Assembly (NCBI GenBank): GCA_036556965.1 | Contig: DATBIO010000289.1 | Location: 1 to 64,000, forward strand | Origin: DATBIO01 sp036556965 | GTDB lineage: Bacteria; Acidobacteriota; Vicinamibacteria; Fen-336 | DNA length: 64,000 nucleotides | Reading direction: 5' to 3' | Shown here: in pieces, positions 41,031 to 50,072 of the stretch | Numbering within the stretch: position 1 is the stretch's first letter | How the letters are laid out: each line of letters starts with the position of its first letter | The notes under the pieces: model-generated | The model's input: the letters and a program-made list of their open reading frames with translations, nothing else | What the model was told of the DNA's origin: nothing | Databases searched by the model: none | Position numbers and translations under genes: made by a program

Positions 41031-42278
41031 GTGCCGCTCCTCTTCACCCTCGCCGCGCGCAACCTCTTCCGCCACACGCGGCGCACGGTCCTCACCGTGA
41101 GCGCGCTCGCCCTGGGGGTGGCCCTCATGGTGCTGGGGCGCGCCTGGACGGCGGCCATGGAGACGGCGGTGGTGACGCCGGCCAAGGACTCCACCCTGGG
41201 CCACGTCCAGCTCTACGCGCGGGACGCCGCCGCCGACGAGGGCGGCCACGTGTCGTTCATCATGCCGCACAACAACTACCGGCTCCTCCAGGAGCCGCGC
41301 GCCCTCATCGCGCAGGTCCTGCAACGCGAGCCGCGCCTGGCCGCCGGCCTCGCCCGCCTGACCATGGGGGCGCTGCTCTCGTCGGGCGAGGCCTCGATGG
41401 AGGGCCTCCTCATCGGCATCGATCCCGCCGCCCGTCCCGCCGTCTATCCCGCCCTGGGCCTGCGCGCGGGCCGGCACTTCGAGGCCGGCGAGAAGGGCGC
41501 GCTGCTGAACGCGGGCGTGGCCCGCCGCCTCGGCGTGGGCCCCGGCGACGACGTGGTGGCCCTGGGCAACACCACCGACGGCCGCCTGAGCGCGGCGCGG
41601 CTCAAGGTCACCGGCATCTGGCGCGTGAAAGGGCTCGAGGCCTACGAGTGGGGAGCCTGCTACGCGGACCTGGCGGTGGTGCAGGAGCTGCTCGACGTGG
41701 GCGACGAGGCCGGGGTCCTCATCTTCCGGCAGACGGACCCCCGCCTGCCCGCTCCCCCCATCGCGGAGTCGCTGGCCCGCGCCCTGCCGCGGGTGGAGGC
41801 CCACACCTGGGAGGACATGGGGGGTCCCTTCATCGGCGGCATGATGCTCACCCGCTTCATCGCCTCCATCACCGACGTGCTGATGGCCCTGATCGTGGCC
41901 GCCGGCGTCATGAACACCGCCCTCATGTCCGTGTTCGAACGCACGCGCGAGATCGGCACCCTGCGCGCGGTCGGGTCGCGCCGCCGCCGCGTGCTGTCGC
42001 TGTTCCTCCTGGAGGCCCTCCTGCTGGGCGGAGCGGGCGGCCTGCTGGGCGGGGCGGGCGGGGTGGGGCTGGTGACGGTGCTGGGCCACACCGGCATCCC
42101 CGCCTTCAGCGAGGCCCAGCGCTATTCCTACGGCGGCGACGCGCTGTTCCCCCGCGTCGACTGGGGCGACGCCGCGCGCGTGCCCGCCGCCATGACCCTG
42201 GTCTGCCTGGCGGCCGCCCTCGGCCCCGCGGTGCTGGCCTCCCGCCTTCGCCCGGCGGAGGCGCTGCGTTACGTGTGA
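41031..42278 (+). CDS. MacB/LolC-type ABC permease A
   Basis: The 415-residue permease (GTG 41031) has the FtsX/MacB layout: first helix after LAARNLFRHTRRTVLTVSALALGVAL, a periplasmic domain of about 230 residues, then three helices with the cytoplasmic motif MSVFERTREIGTLRAVGSRRRRVL. Such permeases pull lipoproteins or other envelope substrates out of the membrane instead of pumping across it. The stop overlaps the next start (GTGA). Its ATPase partner is probably encoded at 48529. Confidence 0.9.
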   Translation: MPLLFTLAARNLFRHTRRTVLTVSALALGVALMVLGRAWTAAMETAVVTPAKDSTLGHVQLYARDAAADEGGHVSFIMPHNNYRLLQEPRALIAQVLQREPRLAAGLARLTMGALLSSGEASMEGLLIGIDPAARPAVYPALGLRAGRHFEAGEKGALLNAGVARRLGVGPGDDVVALGNTTDGRLSAARLKVTGIWRVKGLEAYEWGACYADLAVVQELLDVGDEAGVLIFRQTDPRLPAPPIAESLARALPRVEAHTWEDMGGPFIGGMMLTRFIASITDVLMALIVAAGVMNTALMSVFERTREIGTLRAVGSRRRRVLSLFLLEALLLGGAGGLLGGAGGVGLVTVLGHTGIPAFSEAQRYSYGGDALFPRVDWGDAARVPAAMTLVCLAAALGPAVLASRLRPAEALRYV

Positions 42279-43294
42279 AGGGCAACGACCGGCCCAGGGG
42301 AGCCCGTGGCGGGAGACGGCGCCTGTGGCTCGCCGCCGCGAGCGTGGTGGTGGCGGCCGCCGCCGTCAACGGGCTGGCCTACCGGCACGCCCACGCCCTG
42401 GGCCACTTCTCGCAGGGGGGCGCACGCACGCCGCGCGCGGAGGCCCTGACCGCGCTCCAGAAGGCCCGTGTGCTGCTCGTGGGACCGAACCTTCCCAAGC
42501 CGCGGAACCGGCGCACGCCGCGTGACCTCGGCCTGGCCTTCGAGCGGCATGCCTTCCCCGGCGCCTTCGGCGACGAGATCGAGGCCTGGCTCGTGCCCGG
42601 CCCTCCCGGGGCCGGCCTGGTAGTGCTGTTCCACGGGCACGCGTCCGCGAAGGACTCGCTGCTCCCGGCCGCGCGCGAGCTCCACCGCATGGGGTACGCC
42701 ACCCTCCTGGTGGATTTCCACGGCAGCGGCGGCTCGAGCGGCAACCGGACCAGCATCGGCTTCCACGAGGCGCAGGACGTCTCCGCCGCCTATCGGTACG
42801 CGGCGGGCCTTCCCGGCCCGCCGCGGATCGCGCTCTACGGGCAGTCGATGGGCGCCGCCGCCGTCCTGCGCGCGGCGGCGCGGGAGGGCCTCGAGCCGCA
42901 CGCGATCATCCTGGAGACGCCCTTCGACCGCTTGCGCACCACGGTCGCACACCGCTTCCGGAGCCTGCGCGTCCCCGCGGTCCTGGTCCCCGTGATGCTC
43001 TTCTGGGGTGGCGTCCAGCAGGGCTTCGACCCCTTCGCCCACAACCCCGTCGAGTACGCGCGGAGCGTCGCCGTCCCCGCGCTGCTGATGGCGGGCGACC
43101 GCGACCCCTGGGTCTCGGTGGAGGAGTCCCGGTCGATCCTGGAGGCGTTGCGGGGACCCCGGGAGCTGGTGCTCTTCGCCGGCCTCCCTCACGTGTCGCT
43201 TCTCGCCGCCCGCCCCGCGCAGTGGCGGACGGCAATGGCCGGCTTCCTCCGCCGGTCGCTGGGAGGCCACGGGGAAAGCCGTCCGGCGGCATGA
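42275..43294 (+). CDS. Membrane-anchored alpha/beta hydrolase
   Basis: The 339-residue product (GTG 42275) has a basic N-terminus, one transmembrane helix (LWLAAASVVVAAAAVNGLAY) and an alpha/beta hydrolase domain with oxyanion part LFHGHASAKDS, nucleophile YGQSMGAAAV, Asp in AGDRDPWV and His in LPHVSLL. It is probably an esterase or acyltransferase on the outer face of the inner membrane. It sits between the two ABC permease genes with stop-start overlaps on both sides, so it is likely to act with the transporter. Confidence 0.88.
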   Translation: MKGNDRPRGARGGRRRLWLAAASVVVAAAAVNGLAYRHAHALGHFSQGGARTPRAEALTALQKARVLLVGPNLPKPRNRRTPRDLGLAFERHAFPGAFGDEIEAWLVPGPPGAGLVVLFHGHASAKDSLLPAARELHRMGYATLLVDFHGSGGSSGNRTSIGFHEAQDVSAAYRYAAGLPGPPRIALYGQSMGAAAVLRAAAREGLEPHAIILETPFDRLRTTVAHRFRSLRVPAVLVPVMLFWGGVQQGFDPFAHNPVEYARSVAVPALLMAGDRDPWVSVEESRSILEALRGPRELVLFAGLPHVSLLAARPAQWRTAMAGFLRRSLGGHGESRPAA

Positions 43295-44565
43295 CGTCCC
43301 TCCTCGCCGTCGCCTTCCGCAACCTGCTGCGCGCCAAGCGCCGCAACCTGCTCACCGGCGGCACCATGGCCCTCGGGAGCGCCGCGCTCGTGGTGGGCAG
43401 CGGGCTCACCGCCGGCATCGAGCGGCAGCTCACCTCCAACCTCATCGCGACCCAGACCGGCCACCTGCAGGTGGTGGCGCGCCCGCACGACTTCGTGCCC
43501 CAGAACAGCCCCTTCGACGCCTACGGCCAGGACCTGGTCCCCGACGCCGTGGGCCTGGCCCGGCGCATCGAGGAGGCGGGGGGCGCGGCGGGCGTGGTGC
43601 GGGCCGTGCCCTACCTCTACGGGCGCGGGACGGCGCTGGCCGGGCACCGCTCCAGCCTGGCCAGCGTGATCGGGGTCCTGCCCGAGCGCGAGCCCGAGCT
43701 GCGCCGCGCCCACCCGCCGCAGCAGGGGTCGTACCTGCCCGCGGACGATCCCCTCGCCGCGTACGTGGCGGCGCCCCTGGCCGGCAAGCTCCGTCTCGTC
43801 CCCGGCGACACCCTGTCCTTCGTGGTGCAGACGCCCGAGGGGGCGGTGAACTCGGTGGACGGCATCGTGTGCGGTGTCTTCGCCAAGGGCGCCCCCTGGT
43901 TCGACAACGCGGTCTACGTCCCCCTGGCCCTGGCCCAGTCCCTGTACGGCTGGGAGGGCGGCGGCACCAACGTCAAGGTGACGTTGGCTCGGGGCTCGCC
44001 GCGCGCGGCCCGCGCCGCCCGTCCCGCGGTGCAGGCCCTGGTGGCGGCGGCGGGCCCGGCGCCGGCGACGGGCACCGCGGTGCGCGTGGAGACCTACGAC
44101 GAGGCGGGGCGGTTCTCGTTCGCCATCGTGCAGGCGAACGGCACCGCGCTCTTCATCCTGTCCTCCTTCCTCTTCGCCGCGGCCGCGGTGGGGGTGGTGA
44201 ACGGCATGCTCATGAGCGTGCACGAGCGCACGCGCGAGATCGGCACCGTGCGCGCGCTCGGCATGCGGCGGCGCGCGGTCATCCGCCTCTTCCTGCTGGA
44301 GGGCCTCGCCCTGGGCCTGGTGGCGGCGGCGGTGGGCATCACCGCGGGGAGCGCTTTCGTCCTCCACCTCGGACGGGAGGGGATACCCATGAACACCATG
44401 ACCCTGGCCTGGATGGCGGGGGGCGACCGCCTGGTGCCCGTGCTCCGCGCGGCCTCGGTGGCCACCGCGGGCGCCGCCATCGCCGCGCTCTCCGTGCTGG
44501 CCGCCGTCTATCCCGCCTGGACGGCCAGCCGCCTGCAGCCGCGCGAGGCCCTCCACCATGTCTGA
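43291..44565 (+). CDS. MacB/LolE-type ABC permease B
   Basis: The 424-residue permease has the same layout as permease A: VAFRNLLRAKRRNLLTGGTMALGSAALVV, a periplasmic domain, and MLMSVHERTREIGTVRALGMRRRAVIRLFLLEG before the last two helices. The two permeases probably form a heterodimer like LolC/LolE. It starts in an ATGA overlap with the hydrolase gene and overlaps the next gene by 8 bases. Confidence 0.9.
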   Translation: MTSLLAVAFRNLLRAKRRNLLTGGTMALGSAALVVGSGLTAGIERQLTSNLIATQTGHLQVVARPHDFVPQNSPFDAYGQDLVPDAVGLARRIEEAGGAAGVVRAVPYLYGRGTALAGHRSSLASVIGVLPEREPELRRAHPPQQGSYLPADDPLAAYVAAPLAGKLRLVPGDTLSFVVQTPEGAVNSVDGIVCGVFAKGAPWFDNAVYVPLALAQSLYGWEGGGTNVKVTLARGSPRAARAARPAVQALVAAAGPAPATGTAVRVETYDEAGRFSFAIVQANGTALFILSSFLFAAAAVGVVNGMLMSVHERTREIGTVRALGMRRRAVIRLFLLEGLALGLVAAAVGITAGSAFVLHLGREGIPMNTMTLAWMAGGDRLVPVLRAASVATAGAAIAALSVLAAVYPAWTASRLQPREALHHV

Positions 44566-46639
44566 GGCCGTGCCCGGCGCCGCGCGCCGCCTGTTCCTCC
44601 TCGGCTTCCTCACCCTCTTCCTGGAGCTGGCCCTCATCCGCTACCTGGCGGGCACCATCTGGAACCTCGGCTATTTCCCCAACCTCGTCCTCCTCGCGGT
44701 GTTCGTGGGGATGGGGGCGGGGTTCGTCCTGCACGACCGCCTCGGCGACCGGACCTCGCGCGCCCTGTACGGCGCGGTTCCCCTGGCCACCCTGGGGCTG
44801 GCCCTCCTCGTGGAGGTGGTGCGCCCGTCGGTTCCCGGGTTCGGCTCCTCCTCGGGATCGCTGGGGGGAGAGCTGTTCTTCACGGGCGTGCCCACGGGCA
44901 CGCGCCAGGGAGCGCTTCCCTTCCTGCTCTGGTTCGGGGGAGTGACGGCGCTCTTCGCGCTCCTCGCGCAGCGCACCGCCACCTACTTCCGCCTCTTCCC
45001 GCCCCTGCGCGCCTACACCCTGGACATCGCGGGCTCCTGCGCGGGCATCCTCGCCTTCATGGCCGCCAGCGCCCTGGAGCTGCCGGCCTCCGTCTGGTTC
45101 CTCGCCGGCGCCGGTCTCTGCGCCTCCGCCGACGTGGGCGCGGTGTCGCGGCGCCTGGCGCGCGCCCTGCCCCTGGTGGCCCTGGCCGCCCTGGCCGAGC
45201 GGCAGGACGTCCGCCTGACCGCCGACCCCGGCTTCGCGGGGACGCGCGAGACGCGCTGGTCGCCCTACCAGAAGGTCGAGTACAGCGAGACGCCGCAGTG
45301 GCGGGCGCTCTTCGTGAACGGCATCGCCCACCAGTTCATGCAGCCGCGGGAGGCCATCCTCCGCTCCTACTACATGGTCCCCTTCCGCCACCGCGCCGCC
45401 CGCGGGCTGCCCGCGGGACGCGTCCTCGTGATCGGCGCGGGCAGCGGCAACGACGTGGCCGCCGCCCTCCTCGCCGCCGCCGAGCGCGTGGACGCGGTGG
45501 AGATCGACCCCGTCATCGCGCGGCTGGGGCGGCGCCGGCACCCCGTGCGGCCCTACGCCGACCCCCGCGTCCGCCTGATCGTGGACGACGGCCGGGCCGT
45601 TCTCACGCGCAGCCGGGAGCGCTACGACGTCATCGTGTTCGCGCTCACCGACTCGCTGGTCAAGGTCAGCCCCATGGCCCAGCTGCGCCTGGAGAACTAC
45701 CTCTACACGCAGGAGTCGCTGCGGCGGGCCTACGACCTGCTCGACCCGCGCGGGCAGATGGTCGTCTACAACTACTACCGCGTGCCCTGGCTGGTGGAGA
45801 AGTACCGCCTGGCCCTGCAGGCGGCCACGGGCAAGCCGCCGCTGACCGTCCACCAGGAGGCGGGGGGCTTCGCCATGATGCTGACGGGGCCGGACACGCC
45901 GCCCGGCCCCGTGCCGCCGCCTTCCCCCGAGGTGCTGGAGGTCGCGCGCGACGACTGGCCGTTCCCCTACCTGCGCCACCGCGGCGTGCCCCGTCTCTAC
46001 GCCGGGGCCCTGGGCCTGATGGCCGCGCTGGTGGCGCTCTTCGCGCTCGTGCTCCACCGGCTCGAGCGCCGCTCCGGGGGGCCGGTGGCCCCCGCCCGGA
46101 TGAAGGCCGCCTTCGTGCTCATGGGGACGGCCTTCCTGCTCCTGGAGACCAAGGGGGTCATCCAGTTCAGCCTGCTCTTCGGGACCACCTGGCTCAACAG
46201 CTCGCTGGTCTTCCTGGCCGTGCTCGTCCTCGTCCTGGCCGCCAACGCCACCGCGGCCCGGGTGCGCCACCCGCTCGCCCTGGCCGCGGCCTGCGGGCTG
46301 CTGCTCCTCTCGTGCGCCGCCGCCCTCGTGGTGCCCCTCGGGCTCCTCCTCGAGCTCGAGCGGCCCCTGTCCCGCTTCGTGGGCGCGGCCCTGCTCATCT
46401 TCGCGCCCATCTACTTCGCCAACCTGGTCTTCAGCGTCGCCTTCCGCGGCCAGCGCATGGCCGCGCACCTCTTCGGCTGGAACCTCCTGGGGGCCGCCCT
46501 GGGCGGGCTCCTGGAGTACGCGAGCATGTCCGTCGGCTACCGCGCGCTCTCCGTGCTGGTGGCCGTCCTCTACGCCGCCTCCGCGGCGCTGGTGGTGCGC
46601 GAGCGGCGGGCGCCCGCCTCCGCGGAGGAGGCGGCGTGA
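44558..46639 (+). CDS. Membrane protein with spermidine-synthase-like domain
   Basis: The 693-residue protein has several N-terminal helices (RLFLLGFLTLFLELALIRYLAGT), a central soluble methyltransferase-fold domain of the SpeE type (VLVIGAGSGNDVAAALL, VEIDPVIARLG, DDGRAVL, VIVFALTDS), and a C-terminal membrane domain of about six helices. Proteins of this three-part form are widespread, mostly uncharacterised, and may transfer aminopropyl or methyl groups to membrane-linked substrates. It is embedded in the ABC operon and linked to it by overlaps on both sides. Confidence 0.85.
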   Translation: MSEAVPGAARRLFLLGFLTLFLELALIRYLAGTIWNLGYFPNLVLLAVFVGMGAGFVLHDRLGDRTSRALYGAVPLATLGLALLVEVVRPSVPGFGSSSGSLGGELFFTGVPTGTRQGALPFLLWFGGVTALFALLAQRTATYFRLFPPLRAYTLDIAGSCAGILAFMAASALELPASVWFLAGAGLCASADVGAVSRRLARALPLVALAALAERQDVRLTADPGFAGTRETRWSPYQKVEYSETPQWRALFVNGIAHQFMQPREAILRSYYMVPFRHRAARGLPAGRVLVIGAGSGNDVAAALLAAAERVDAVEIDPVIARLGRRRHPVRPYADPRVRLIVDDGRAVLTRSRERYDVIVFALTDSLVKVSPMAQLRLENYLYTQESLRRAYDLLDPRGQMVVYNYYRVPWLVEKYRLALQAATGKPPLTVHQEAGGFAMMLTGPDTPPGPVPPPSPEVLEVARDDWPFPYLRHRGVPRLYAGALGLMAALVALFALVLHRLERRSGGPVAPARMKAAFVLMGTAFLLLETKGVIQFSLLFGTTWLNSSLVFLAVLVLVLAANATAARVRHPLALAAACGLLLLSCAAALVVPLGLLLELERPLSRFVGAALLIFAPIYFANLVFSVAFRGQRMAAHLFGWNLLGAALGGLLEYASMSVGYRALSVLVAVLYAASAALVVRERRAPASAEEAA

Positions 46640-47352
46640 GGCCGGCCCTGGCCGCGCTCCTCGCCGTGGCTCCGCCCGACGCCACCGCGATCCTGGCGCG
46701 CGCCCAGGCGGTGGTGCTGGGGGAGAGCGCCACCTACACCCTGCGCATGACCGTGGACCGTCCGGGCAAGGCGGCCCGCGTGGTGGAGATGAAGGGCTGG
46801 AAGAAGGGGGACACCCTCGGCCGCGTGCGCTACACGAGCCCGCCCAAGGAGCGTGGGACGGGATACCTGCGCGCCGGCGGCAACACCTGGCTCTACCTTC
46901 CCAGCGCGGAGAAGGTGGTGCGGGTGGGGCCGAAGCAGAACTTCGGGGGCGGCGACTTCAGCAACGCCGACATCTTCCGGCTGTCGCTCACCAGCGACTA
47001 CGCGGCCACCCTGGCCGGCGAGGAGGTGGTGGAGGGCGAGGGCTGCTGGCGCCTGGAGCTCAAGGCCCGGGACCGGTCGGTGGCCTACGACCGCGTCGTC
47101 TACTGGGTACGCAGGGACGGAACCGACTACCCGGTGCGGGCGGACTACCACACGCTGTCGGGGCGCCGCCTGAAGTGGCTGGTGCTGTCGGAGGTGAGGC
47201 GCCTGGGGGGGCGCGCGCGTCCCACGCGGCTGGTCATGGAGAGCGCGCTCGAGCCGGGTGCGCGCACGGAGGTGCAGTTCCTGGCCATCCAGGACGGCGT
47301 GACCCTGGACGACCGGCTCTTCACGCCGTCCGCCCTGGAGAGGGGCGAGTGA
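46636..47352 (+). CDS. Outer-membrane lipoprotein-sorting (LolA-like) protein
   Basis: The 238-residue protein starts at GTG 46636 within a GTGA overlap. A short hydrophobic N-terminus precedes a LolA/LolB-like half-barrel pattern: ESATYTLRMTVDRPGKAARVVEMKGWKKGDTLGRVRYTSPP, then GTGYLRAGGNTWLYLPSAEKVVRV and FGGGDFSNADIFR. This is the 'lipoprotein-sorting protein' family often beside MacB-type permeases. It should carry a hydrophobic substrate through the periplasm between the permeases and the outer membrane. Confidence 0.86.
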   Translation: MRPALAALLAVAPPDATAILARAQAVVLGESATYTLRMTVDRPGKAARVVEMKGWKKGDTLGRVRYTSPPKERGTGYLRAGGNTWLYLPSAEKVVRVGPKQNFGGGDFSNADIFRLSLTSDYAATLAGEEVVEGEGCWRLELKARDRSVAYDRVVYWVRRDGTDYPVRADYHTLSGRRLKWLVLSEVRRLGGRARPTRLVMESALEPGARTEVQFLAIQDGVTLDDRLFTPSALERGE

Positions 47353-48527
47353 GGACGGCGGCCGTCCTCCTGGCCCTGGCCGCGGCCGCGCCCGCCCACG
47401 CCCAGTCGCGCGAGGTGGAGGTGGGGGTGGAGGAGTTCGCCTACCGCACCGCGGAGACCCCGCTCAACCGCGCCAACGTGCTCGGGCTGGCGGCCACGGA
47501 GCACCTCCTGCGCGGCGTGCTCAACTGGCGCGAGACGCACGGCGCCTTCCGGGCCGTCTTCCGCGGTTACCTGGAGCACCGGCCGGCCGCCGCCGCGGAG
47601 GCCACCGACTGGAACGCGCGCCAGGCCTACGCGCAGTACGCCTTCGGCGAGCTGCTCACCGTGCGCGCGGGCAAGCAGCGCGTGGCCTGGGGCAGCGGCT
47701 TCGCCTGGAACCCGACCAACCGCATCGAGCCGCCCAAGAACCCCCTCAACACCAGCCTGGAGCAGGAAGGGGCGCGGGGCCTCCGCCTCGACGTGGTGCC
47801 CGCGCCCTGGGTGGGCATCGTGGTGGTGGCGGCGTGGAACGACACGACCCTGCGCGACCTGCCCTTCGAGACGGCGCGCCCCCCGCGGCGCACGGGGGCC
47901 TCGCGCGCGCGCTTCCTCGTGGGCGAGACCGACCTGGCGGTGGTGGTCTCGGGGGGCAAGGGCCAGCGCACCCTGTGGGGGCTCGACCTGGCGCGCGGGG
48001 TGGGGGCGGGGATCACCGCCCACCTGGAGGCATCGGCCTACCGGGGCGCGGAGCTGTTCCCGCCACGGGAGGGCGAGCTGTTCACGCGCGTGGCCGCCGG
48101 CCTGCTGCGGACCCTCGGATCCAGCCAGACGGTGGCCCTCGAGTACTTCTGGAACGAGGAGGGCCTCGACGACGCCGGGATGGCCGCCTACCGCGCCACC
48201 CTCGACGCCCTGTGGGAGAGCGGCCGCACCGAGGAGTACGCGGTGGCGGCCGCCCGTCCCTACGCGGGCGGCATGGGCCTGCGCCGCCACTACCTGCACG
48301 CCTCGTGGGGACACGGGCAGGCGGGGGGACGCTGGAGCTTCGCCGCGCGCCTCGTGGCCGGCCTCGACGACGGCGGCTTCGCGCTGACCCCCGGCGTCAC
48401 CTTCGCGCCCCGCGGCGACCTCACCCTGCAGCTCGACCTCGTGCTGCCCGGGGGGCCCGCGGACAGCGAGTACCGGCTGGCCCCGGTGCGCGGGGGCCTC
48501 CAGGCCCGCGCGCGCTACCTCTTCTGA
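47349..48527 (+). CDS. Outer-membrane barrel-like protein of the ABC operon
   Basis: The 392-residue protein (GTG 47349, GTGA overlap) has a signal peptide (AAVLLALAAAAPAHAQ) and a mature part of amphipathic strands with VRAGKQRVAWGSGFAWNPTNRIEPPKNPLN, ending in RARYLF, an aromatic outer-membrane terminus. The VAWG...NP pattern resembles porin-like or DUF1302-like proteins found next to lipoprotein-sorting genes. It may be the outer-membrane endpoint of the export route. Confidence 0.8.
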   Translation: MRTAAVLLALAAAAPAHAQSREVEVGVEEFAYRTAETPLNRANVLGLAATEHLLRGVLNWRETHGAFRAVFRGYLEHRPAAAAEATDWNARQAYAQYAFGELLTVRAGKQRVAWGSGFAWNPTNRIEPPKNPLNTSLEQEGARGLRLDVVPAPWVGIVVVAAWNDTTLRDLPFETARPPRRTGASRARFLVGETDLAVVVSGGKGQRTLWGLDLARGVGAGITAHLEASAYRGAELFPPREGELFTRVAAGLLRTLGSSQTVALEYFWNEEGLDDAGMAAYRATLDALWESGRTEEYAVAAARPYAGGMGLRRHYLHASWGHGQAGGRWSFAARLVAGLDDGGFALTPGVTFAPRGDLTLQLDLVLPGGPADSEYRLAPVRGGLQARARYLF

Positions 48528-48528
48528 G

Positions 48529-49212
48529 ATGGCCTCCGTCCGCCTGGAGAACGTCAGCAAGGAGTACGCGCTGGGACAAACGCGCGTGCCCGCCGTGTGC
48601 GGGGTGAGCCTGGAAGTCGAGCCCGGGGAGTTCATGGCGGTGGCGGGCCCGTCGGGATCGGGGAAGTCGACCCTCCTGAACCTCATCGGCTGCCTGGACC
48701 AGCCCACCAGCGGCCGCGTGCTCATCGGGGGAACGGACGTGGCCACCCTGGACGACGACGGCCTGAGCGACCTGCGCGCGCGCACGCTGGGCTTCATCTT
48801 CCAGACGTTCAACCTGATCCCCGTGCTCTCCGCCATCGAGAACGTCGAGTTCCCGCTCCTCGTCCGGCACGGGGCCCACGACGGCGGCCGCGCGGGCGCG
48901 CGCGCACGCGCGCGCCGCGCCCTGGAGGAAGTGGGCCTGGCCGACTTCGCCCGCCACCGCCCGGACGAGCTCTCCGGGGGGCAGCGGCAGCGCGTGGCGG
49001 TGGCGCGCGCCCTCTGCACGGATCCCCTCATCGTCCTGGCCGACGAGCCCACGGCCAACCTGGACTCCGCCACCGGGGAGGCCATCGTGGGCCTGATGCT
49101 CGAGATCAACCGGCGCGACGGCACCACCTTCATCTTCTCGACCCACGACCCCAAGGTGATGGAGAAGGCGCGGCGCGTGGTGCGCCTGGCCGACGGAGCC
49201 GTGGTGCCATAA
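48529..49212 (+). CDS. MacB/LolD-type ABC ATPase
   Basis: The 227-residue ATPase has Walker A GPSGSGKST (40-48), the LolD/MacB signature LSGGQRQRVAVARAL, Walker B IVLADEPTANLDS and switch His in STHDPKVM. It starts one base after the stop of the outer-membrane gene and is the only ATPase of the operon, so it should drive permeases A and B. Confidence 0.93.
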   Translation: MASVRLENVSKEYALGQTRVPAVCGVSLEVEPGEFMAVAGPSGSGKSTLLNLIGCLDQPTSGRVLIGGTDVATLDDDGLSDLRARTLGFIFQTFNLIPVLSAIENVEFPLLVRHGAHDGGRAGARARARRALEEVGLADFARHRPDELSGGQRQRVAVARALCTDPLIVLADEPTANLDSATGEAIVGLMLEINRRDGTTFIFSTHDPKVMEKARRVVRLADGAVVP

Positions 49213-49213
49213 T
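49208..49213 (+). promoter_or_regulatory. CATAAT -10 box before the thioesterase gene
   Basis: CATAAT overlaps the end of the ATPase gene and ends 8 bases before GTG 49222. CCGGAGGA between them could also be a ribosome site, so readthrough translation is equally possible. Confidence 0.3.
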
Positions 49214-49221
49214 CCGGAGGA

Positions 49222-49662
49222 GTGCGCTCCTTCCCCGTGAACCCGGAGGACGTGATCCGCGTCATGGAGGAGCACGTTCCCTTCAACCGCTACCTCGGCA
49301 TGCGCGGGGAGTCGGTGGGGGTGGGCAAGGGCGTGCTCGTGCTGCCCGTCCGCCCGGAGTTCGTGGGCGACCCGCGGCGGCCGGCCCTGCACGGGGGCGT
49401 GCTCTCCAGCCTCATCGACACCGCGGGCGGGGTGGCGGCGTGGACGGCCCTGGGGCCGGGCGAGTCGGTGTCCACGGTGGACCTGCGCGTGGACTACCTG
49501 GAGCCCGCGGGCCTGGGCGGCCCCCTCCGCGCGGAGGCGGAGCTGGTGCGCAAGGGCAAGCGCGTGTGCCACGTGCGCGTGGCGGTGACGCAGGACGGGG
49601 CGCTGGTGGCGGAGGGGCGCGCCGTCTACAGCATCCACCGCCGCCGCCCGGACGCCGGATGA
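49222..49662 (+). CDS. PaaI-type hotdog thioesterase
   Basis: The 146-residue protein has the hotdog fold with ALHGGVLSSLIDTAGGVAAW (HGG motif and catalytic Asp) and STVDLRVDYLEPA, typical of PaaI-family acyl-CoA thioesterases. It hydrolyses small or aromatic acyl-CoA esters. The YkgJ gene overlaps its stop (ATGA). It lies 9 bases after the ATPase gene but may have its own promoter. Confidence 0.88.
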   Translation: MRSFPVNPEDVIRVMEEHVPFNRYLGMRGESVGVGKGVLVLPVRPEFVGDPRRPALHGGVLSSLIDTAGGVAAWTALGPGESVSTVDLRVDYLEPAGLGGPLRAEAELVRKGKRVCHVRVAVTQDGALVAEGRAVYSIHRRRPDAG

Positions 49663-50072
49663 TCGCGCTGCCGCTGGCCGCCCCGCCCCTCGTGCCCTGC
49701 ACGCAGTGCGCGAAGTGCTGCACCTACGTGGCCGTGGGCATCAACGCCCCGCGCGGCGTCCGCGGGGTGACCGAGATCCTCTGGTACCTGTACCACGACG
49801 GCGTCAGCGTCTACCGCGACGGCTCCGGGGAGTGGTCGGTGGTCTTCGCCACCCGCTGCCGGCACCTGCAGGACGACCTCCTCTGCGGCATCTACGAGCG
49901 GCGTCCCCACGTCTGCCGCACCTTCGACAACACCACCTGCGAGGTCAACAGCGAAGGGGGGACCAGCTTCGAGACGCCCGGCGCCTTCCTGGAGTGGGTG
50001 CGCCGGCGGCGTCCGAGGCTCTTCCGCAGCCTCCCCGCGCACCTCCCGGCGCCCGCCGCCCTCGCGCGGTGA
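49659..50072 (+). CDS. YkgJ-family cysteine-cluster protein
   Basis: The 137-residue product has the YkgJ/Fe-S-type cluster signature: PCTQCAKCCTYVAVG at residues 13-28, TRCRHLQDDLLCGIYERRPHVCRTFDN in the centre. The eight or so cysteines probably bind zinc or an iron-sulfur cluster. Function is unknown for most members. It is coupled by overlaps to the thioesterase and epimerase genes. Confidence 0.87.
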   Translation: MIALPLAAPPLVPCTQCAKCCTYVAVGINAPRGVRGVTEILWYLYHDGVSVYRDGSGEWSVVFATRCRHLQDDLLCGIYERRPHVCRTFDNTTCEVNSEGGTSFETPGAFLEWVRRRRPRLFRSLPAHLPAPAALAR

